A stretch of DNA of 28,222 nt. Origin: Bifidobacteriaceae bacterium (GTDB lineage: Bacteria > Actinomycetota > Actinomycetes > Actinomycetales > WQXJ01). Position 1 is the first letter of the stretch. The number at the start of each line of letters is the position of its first letter. The translations under genes and the position numbers were made by a program. Shown one piece after another: positions 24,987 through 28,222 of this stretch. The stretch lies in the NCBI GenBank assembly GCA_031278075.1, contig JAITLE010000107.1, forward strand, positions 1-28,222, in the 5' to 3' direction. The notes beneath the pieces are model-generated. The model did no database searches and had not been told where the DNA came from. It worked only from the letters and a program-made list of their open reading frames with translations.

Positions 24987-26051
24987 TCAGGCGTCCGCTC
25001 GCCGAGCCTCGACCACGGTCTCGGCGATTTGGACCGCGTTCAGGGCCGCCCCCTTGCGGAGGTTGTCCCCGACCACGAACAACGCCAAGCCACGGCCGTC
25101 CCGGACGGATTGGTCCGCGCGGATCCGGCCCACGAAGACCGGGTCGCGGCCGGTGGCCTCCAAGGGCGTCGGCACGTCCGTCACGACCACGCCGGGAGCC
25201 GACCCGAGGATGCGGACCGCCTCAGCGGGCGCGATCGGGCGCGCGAACTCCGCGTTGAGCGTCAAAGAGTGGCCCGTGAACACCGGCACCCGCACACAAG
25301 TGCCACTGACCAACAGGTCCGGGATGCCGAGGATCTTGCGGGACTCGTCGCGCAGCTTGCGTTCCTCTGAGGTCTCCCCAGACCCGTCGCCCACATCCGA
25401 TCCGGCCCAGGCGAGCACGTTGAACGCGATCGGAGCGCTGTAGACGGTCGGCGCGGGGAAGTCGACCGCTCGGCCGTCCAACCGGAGTCCGGCCAGATCA
25501 CCGGCGGCGGCGACGCGGGATTGGACATCCAGCTCTTGGACACCCGCAGGGCCCGTCCCCGAGACCGCCTGATAGGAGGACACCACCAGACGGCGCAGCC
25601 CTGCGGCGCGGTGCAGCGGCGCCAACACGGGCATCGCCGCCATCGTGGTGCAGTTCGGGTTCCCGACGATCCCCTTCGGCGCGTCTAGCGCCAAAGCGCC
25701 GTTCACCTCGGCCACCACCAGGGGCACCGCCGGATCGCCGCGCCAAGCCGCTGAATTGTCGATCACCAAAGCGCCCGCGGCCGCGAAACGCGGCGCGTGT
25801 TCCCGGGACGCCGCGGCCCCGACGGAGAACAAGGCGATCTCGATGCCGGACAGGTCGGCATCGTCCAAGTTCTCAACTTCCACCGCGCGGCCCGCGAACT
25901 CCAACACCTTCCCCGCTGACCTGGCGGAAGCGAAGAAACGAACCGAGGCGACGGGGAAACGCCGCTCCGCCAAGAGCGTGCGCATCACGCCGCCCACTTG
26001 CCCAGTCGCGCCGACAACCGCCAAGCCGACACCCGTGTCGCTGATCCTCAC
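24987..26051 (-). CDS. asd: Aspartate-semialdehyde dehydrogenase
   Basis: This 354-residue cytoplasmic enzyme reduces aspartyl phosphate to aspartate semialdehyde with NADPH, the second step toward lysine, diaminopimelate, threonine and methionine. The nucleotide-binding loop is GATGQVG (14-20). The catalytic cysteine is Cys134 in GNPNCTT, followed by VVSSYQAVSGTG and the RVPVFTGHS segment with the catalytic histidine. The length is usual for the family. The start is GTG at 26051, overlapping the aspartokinase stop as GTGA. Coupling to aspartokinase is a standard actinobacterial arrangement. Diaminopimelate supply for the cell wall makes it very likely essential. Confidence 0.95.
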   Translation of the reverse strand: MRISDTGVGLAVVGATGQVGGVMRTLLAERRFPVASVRFFASARSAGKVLEFAGRAVEVENLDDADLSGIEIALFSVGAAASREHAPRFAAAGALVIDNSAAWRGDPAVPLVVAEVNGALALDAPKGIVGNPNCTTMAAMPVLAPLHRAAGLRRLVVSSYQAVSGTGPAGVQELDVQSRVAAAGDLAGLRLDGRAVDFPAPTVYSAPIAFNVLAWAGSDVGDGSGETSEERKLRDESRKILGIPDLLVSGTCVRVPVFTGHSLTLNAEFARPIAPAEAVRILGSAPGVVVTDVPTPLEATGRDPVFVGRIRADQSVRDGRGLALFVVGDNLRKGAALNAVQIAETVVEARRADA

Positions 26052-26569
26052 CGGCCGGTCCCTCCGTAGACGACAGCCTCGCCTTCGGCAGAGTCGAGGC
26101 CGAACGCGGTGTGCGCGGCGCGGACCGCGCGTTCCAAGTCCTCCCGCTCGGTCACAACGGAAAGGCGGATCTCAGAGGTTGAGATCATCTCGATGTTCAC
26201 GCCAGCGTCGCTGAGCGCCGCGAACAGGCCCGCGCTGACGCCCGGGTGGGACCGCATGCCCGCGCCTATCAGCGAAAGCTTCCCGATCCGGTCGGAATAC
26301 TCCAAGCTGAGGTAACCCAACTCGTCGCGGGCGGACTCGATGGCGTGGCGCACGCGGGGGGCGTCGTCGGTCGGCAGCGTGAACGAGATGTCCGTTCGGC
26401 CGGTGATCTCCGTGGAGACGTTCTGCACGATCATGTCGATGTTCGCGTCGGTCTGCGCCACGATCTTGAACACCGCAGCCGCTTTCCCGGGCACGTCGGG
26501 GACGCCGATCAGGGTGATCTTGCCTTGGCTGGAATCGTGGGCGACGCCCGCGATGAGCGGCTGCTCCAT
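26048..26569 (-). CDS. Aspartokinase beta (regulatory) subunit from an internal start
   Basis: Inside the aspartokinase frame, ATG 26569 (Met265 of the long chain) is preceded at five bases by a perfect AGGAGG (26575-26580). Translation from here gives 173 residues made only of the two ACT domains. Overlapping alpha and beta subunits from one gene are established for Corynebacterium glutamicum and Bacillus subtilis, and the C. glutamicum beta chain is of nearly the same size. The strong signal inside a coding region argues for genuine use, giving an alpha2beta2 enzyme regulated by lysine and threonine. Confidence 0.65.
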   Translation of the reverse strand: MEQPLIAGVAHDSSQGKITLIGVPDVPGKAAAVFKIVAQTDANIDMIVQNVSTEITGRTDISFTLPTDDAPRVRHAIESARDELGYLSLEYSDRIGKLSLIGAGMRSHPGVSAGLFAALSDAGVNIEMISTSEIRLSVVTEREDLERAVRAAHTAFGLDSAEGEAVVYGGTGR

Positions 26570-27361
26570 GGGTTCCTCCTCGCTGGTTGATGTGCGGAAT
26601 TCGCCGGGGCCGATTGGGAAGACGGCGCCGCCTTGGGCGATCAACGTGCCCAGACGGTCGGAGAAACTTGACCTGACGTGCAGCGACACGTTGTAGCGCC
26701 GGGCGTATTCGACGGCGCGGAGGTGCAGCACCTTCGCGCCGGAGGCCGCCATCTCGAGCATCTCCTCGTGCGAGATCTGTGCGATCCGGTGGGCCAGCGG
26801 CACCACACGCGGATCGGCGGTGAACACGCCGTCCACGTCCGTGTAGATCTCGCAGACGTCGGCGCCCAGCGCGGCGGCCAGCGCCACAGCGGTCGTGTCG
26901 GAGCCGCCGCGGCCCAGCGTGGTGATGTCCTTGGTTGTTTGGGAGACGCCTTGGAACCCCGCGACGATTGCGACCGCGCCAGCGTCCAGCGCATCCCGGA
27001 TTCTCCCTGGGGTCACGTCGATGATCCTGGCGCGGCCGTGGCTGGCGTCGGTGATCATGCCCGCCTGGGAGCCGGTGAAGGACCTGGCCTCGTGGCCCGA
27101 GTCGGTGATCGCCATGGCCAGCAAGGCCATCGAGATGCGTTCGCCCGCGGTCAGGAGCATGTCGAGTTCCCTGCCGGGTGGGCTGGGCGAGACCTGGGCG
27201 GCTAGGTCGATCAGTTCGTCCGTGGTGTCGCCCATCGCGGACACCACGACCACCACCTCTTGACCAGCGTCGCGGTAAGCCACGATGCGGCGGGCCACTC
27301 GGCGGATCGCCGGCGCGTCCGCGACGGACGAACCGCCGTACTTCTGCACCACCAGGCTCAA
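26048..27361 (-). CDS. lysC: Aspartokinase, full-length (alpha) chain
   Basis: A 437-residue enzyme that phosphorylates aspartate, the committed step to the aspartate-family amino acids. The kinase domain has VVQKYGGSSVADA at the start, VVVSAMGDTTDELI, and GGSDTTAVALAAALGADV with DVDGVFTADPR. The C-terminal third holds two ACT domains for lysine/threonine feedback (begins KITLIGVPDVPGKAA, then LSLIGAGMRSHPGVSAGLFAALSD). TTG 27361 is chosen because AAGGGAAG lies just upstream and the product then begins as homologues do; the in-frame open stretch further upstream gives an atypical Pro/Arg-rich leader. It heads the operon with asd and pimB. An internal start within it is listed separately. Confidence 0.93.
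   Translation of the reverse strand: MSLVVQKYGGSSVADAPAIRRVARRIVAYRDAGQEVVVVVSAMGDTTDELIDLAAQVSPSPPGRELDMLLTAGERISMALLAMAITDSGHEARSFTGSQAGMITDASHGRARIIDVTPGRIRDALDAGAVAIVAGFQGVSQTTKDITTLGRGGSDTTAVALAAALGADVCEIYTDVDGVFTADPRVVPLAHRIAQISHEEMLEMAASGAKVLHLRAVEYARRYNVSLHVRSSFSDRLGTLIAQGGAVFPIGPGEFRTSTSEEEPMEQPLIAGVAHDSSQGKITLIGVPDVPGKAAAVFKIVAQTDANIDMIVQNVSTEITGRTDISFTLPTDDAPRVRHAIESARDELGYLSLEYSDRIGKLSLIGAGMRSHPGVSAGLFAALSDAGVNIEMISTSEIRLSVVTEREDLERAVRAAHTAFGLDSAEGEAVVYGGTGR
26575..26580 (-). promoter_or_regulatory. Internal ribosome-binding site for the aspartokinase beta chain
   Basis: AGGAGG on the minus strand, five bases before the internal ATG at 26569. It is a perfect Shine-Dalgarno core, stronger than the site in front of the full-length start. 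Confidence 0.7.
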
Positions 27362-27420
27362 GAGGCTTCCCTTCGCTGTGTGTGATTCTTGTTGGGACCG
27401 CTGCGGCGGCGGGGGCCGCT

Positions 27421-27451
27421 TGGCCGCCGGACGGCGCATGCCGGGCGGCCA
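27421..27451 (-). promoter_or_regulatory. Hairpin in the leader of the aspartokinase operon
   Basis: TGGCCGCC (27421-27428) pairs with GGCGGCCA (27444-27451), and inside it CGGC (27432-27435) pairs with GCCG (27440-27443) around GCAT. The only interruption is a three-base bulge (27429-27431). It would form a 12-bp stem in the leader, 60 to 90 bases before the TTG start. No T-run follows. It could influence leader structure or mRNA stability; a regulatory role is not shown. Confidence 0.4.
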
Positions 27452-27463
27452 GCCGCCGCGGCG

Positions 27464-27469
27464 ATTCTA
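27464..27469 (-). promoter_or_regulatory. Possible -10 box of the aspartokinase operon
   Basis: TAGAAT on the minus strand lies about 100 bases before the aspartokinase start and is one of few AT-rich spots in this leader. The -35 position has no good match. Transcription would start near 27457, just upstream of the leader hairpin. Confidence 0.35.
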
Positions 27470-27546
27470 CAGTCCGCAGCGCCGGCCGTCGGCGCGGCGG
27501 ACCTGCGGCGTCCGGGGATCCCACCCCCCGGCGGGGGCGCGGAACT

Positions 27547-27579
27547 CTACACTTCTCGCTTCTGGGAGGAGAAGTGTAG
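27547..27579. repeat. Palindromic core of repeat unit 1
   Basis: Arms CTACACTTCTC and GAGAAGTGTAG are perfect complements. The 11-bp centre is GCTTCTGGGAG, subtype 1 with two changes in its last four bases. The unit that follows carries the GGCGTCACCGGGACC version of the flank. Confidence 0.9.
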
Positions 27580-27704
27580 GAATGGTCACGCCGGCCCGGA
27601 TCGGCGTCACCGGGACCAGAACCGCCGCGGGGCCCTGACCTGCGGAAACACGTCTCGGGCGGGTTGACGGTCAACATGTGCGCCGCGGCGCGAGGCGCGG
27701 AACT

Positions 27705-27737
27705 CTACACTTCTCGTCTCTGGCGGGAGAAGTGTAG
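27705..27737. repeat. Palindromic core of repeat unit 2
   Basis: The arms are identical to unit 1 and the centre is GTCTCTGGCGG, subtype 2. The flank after it is the GAGGCCCAGCC version. The 36-bp slot of this unit (27815-27850) holds sequence not shared with the other units. Confidence 0.9.
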
Positions 27738-27862
27738 GAATGGTCAAACCCACCCAGACCGAGGCCCAGCCGCCCGGAACCGCCCCAGGCCTCTGACCTG
27801 CGGAGACACGTCCCAGCAGTGGTGTGGGTCGAACTGCCGACCGGGGTGGGAGGCGCGGAACT

Positions 27863-27895
27863 CTACACTTCTCGTCTCTGGCGGGAGAAGTGTAG
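27863..27895. repeat. Palindromic core of repeat unit 3
   Basis: The arms are identical and the centre is GTCTCTGGCGG, subtype 2, with the GAGGCCCAGCC flank. That flank is one base longer here, which explains the single 159-bp spacing. Confidence 0.9.
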
Positions 27896-28021
27896 GAATG
27901 GTCAAACCCACCCGGACCGAGGCCCAGCCGGGCCGGAACCGCCCCAGGCCTCTGACCTGCGGAGACACGTCCCGGGCAGGGTGACGGTCAGCATGTGCGC
28001 CGCGGCGCGAGGCGCGCATCT

Positions 28022-28054
28022 CTACACTTCTCGCTTCTGGCGGGAGAAGTGTAG
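28022..28054. repeat. Palindromic core of repeat unit 4
   Basis: The arms are identical and the centre is GCTTCTGGCGG, subtype 1, again followed by the GGCGTCACCGGGACC flank as in unit 1. It is preceded by GCGCATCT where the other units have GCGGAACT or GCGGAACC. Confidence 0.9.
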
Positions 28055-28179
28055 GAATGGTCAAACCCACCCGGACCGGCGTCACCGGGACCAGAACCGC
28101 CCCAGGCCTCTGACCTGCGGAGACACGTCCCGGGCAGGGTGACGGTCAGCATGTGCGCCGCGGCGCGAGGCGCGGAACC

Positions 28180-28212
28180 CTACACTTCTCGTCTCTGGCG
28201 GGAGAAGTGTAG
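28180..28212. repeat. Palindromic core of repeat unit 5 (unit cut by window edge)
   Basis: The arms are identical and the centre is GTCTCTGGCGG, subtype 2. Only ten more bases of the unit are visible, so the predicted GAGGCCCAGCC flank cannot be checked. Confidence 0.9.
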
Positions 28213-28222
28213 GAATGGTCAA

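Larger units (their letters stand above)
27500..28222. repeat. Tandem array of 158-bp non-coding repeats with palindromic cores, continuing past the right edge
   Basis: Four full units and the start of a fifth are present. Measured between palindrome starts at 27547, 27705, 27863, 28022 and 28180, the period is 158, 158, 159 and 158 bp. Each unit has, in order, a 33-bp palindromic core, GGAATGGTCA, a CCGG-rich segment in two versions, the conserved CTGACCTGCGGA-like block with CACGTC, a 36-bp slot, and AGGCGCG before the next core. The left end is degenerate: the GACCTGCGG block recurs at 27500-27508, but only 47 bp before the first core, not the usual 68 bp. The period is not a multiple of three and the reading frame shifts from unit to unit, so the array is not protein-coding. 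It lies upstream of the aspartokinase operon. I do not recognise the family. Confidence 0.92.

Noticed and set aside
26172..27677. A 501-codon minus-strand frame overlapping aspartokinase
   Set aside because: It is an Arg/Gly/Pro-rich shadow in another frame, while the overlapping aspartokinase frame has complete motifs and a matching operon arrangement.
27664..28142. Two plus-strand open frames over the repeat array with recurring peptide segments (for example WREKCRNGQTHPD)
   Set aside because: The unit is 158 or 159 bp, so the same DNA is read in different frames from unit to unit. The peptide similarity comes from the DNA repeat; conservation follows the palindrome and not codons.
27547..28212. 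Palindromic cores as ordinary intrinsic terminators
   Set aside because: Five identical copies at fixed spacing, no T-run on either strand, and no gene end next to them make simple termination unlikely.
27500..28222. CRISPR array or TIGR-like guide array
   Set aside because: The period of 158 bp is too long, most of each unit is repeated, only one of four 36-bp slots is unique, and no cas or Tas-like gene is visible.

Overview
The window is high-GC DNA that reads as an actinobacterial (Actinomycetota) chromosome segment. Three things support this: a PimB-like phosphatidylinositol mannosyltransferase, WXG100/EspC-like small proteins beside a type VII secretion ATPase, and a cell-wall protein with a DUF5979-like domain and an LPVTG sorting signal. 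Many starts are GTG or TTG. No rRNA, tRNA, transposase, integrase or CRISPR array was seen, so a genus cannot be named.

Region 1 (1-7804, all minus strand) is one peptide-utilisation operon. In transcription order it holds a lipoprotein peptide-binding protein, a fused double ATPase, two permeases, an S33 proline iminopeptidase and the N-terminal part of an Xaa-Pro aminopeptidase (aminopeptidase P) that runs off the left edge. The permease and ATPase genes overlap by a few bases. The two peptidases together suggest that proline-containing peptides are imported and then dismantled.

Region 2 (8047-17327) is a type VII secretion locus. A 1462-residue EssC/EccC ATPase lies on the minus strand. 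It has a YukD-like N-terminus, an FHA domain, two membrane segments and three FtsK/SpoIIIE domains. Seven small to mid-size genes diverge from it on the plus strand: a WXG100 protein with HGG in place of WxG, an EspC-like protein, a 481-residue coiled-coil/hydrophobic protein that is a candidate secreted effector, a Cys-containing membrane protein, two apparently related soluble proteins, and a membrane protein with a cytoplasmic domain. The divergent control region carries two perfect inverted repeats around a plausible promoter. Base and codon use shifts to G/T-rich between about 13.3 and 15.1 kb.

Region 3 (17394-23741, minus) is a single 2115-codon gene for a giant repeat-containing, sortase-anchored surface protein. 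It is separated from the type VII genes by a strong bidirectional hairpin.

Region 4 (23845-27361, minus) is a compact aspartokinase, aspartate-semialdehyde dehydrogenase and PimB operon. The aspartokinase gene has a strong internal ribosome-binding site and ATG that would make a separate 173-residue regulatory beta subunit.

Region 5 (about 27500-28222, continuing past the right edge) is non-coding. It is a tandem array with a 158-bp period. Each unit has a perfectly palindromic 33-bp core (11-bp arms, 11-bp centre), two co-varying sequence subtypes, and a 36-bp slot that in one unit holds unrelated sequence of exactly the same length. I do not recognise this element; it is the most unusual structure in the window.
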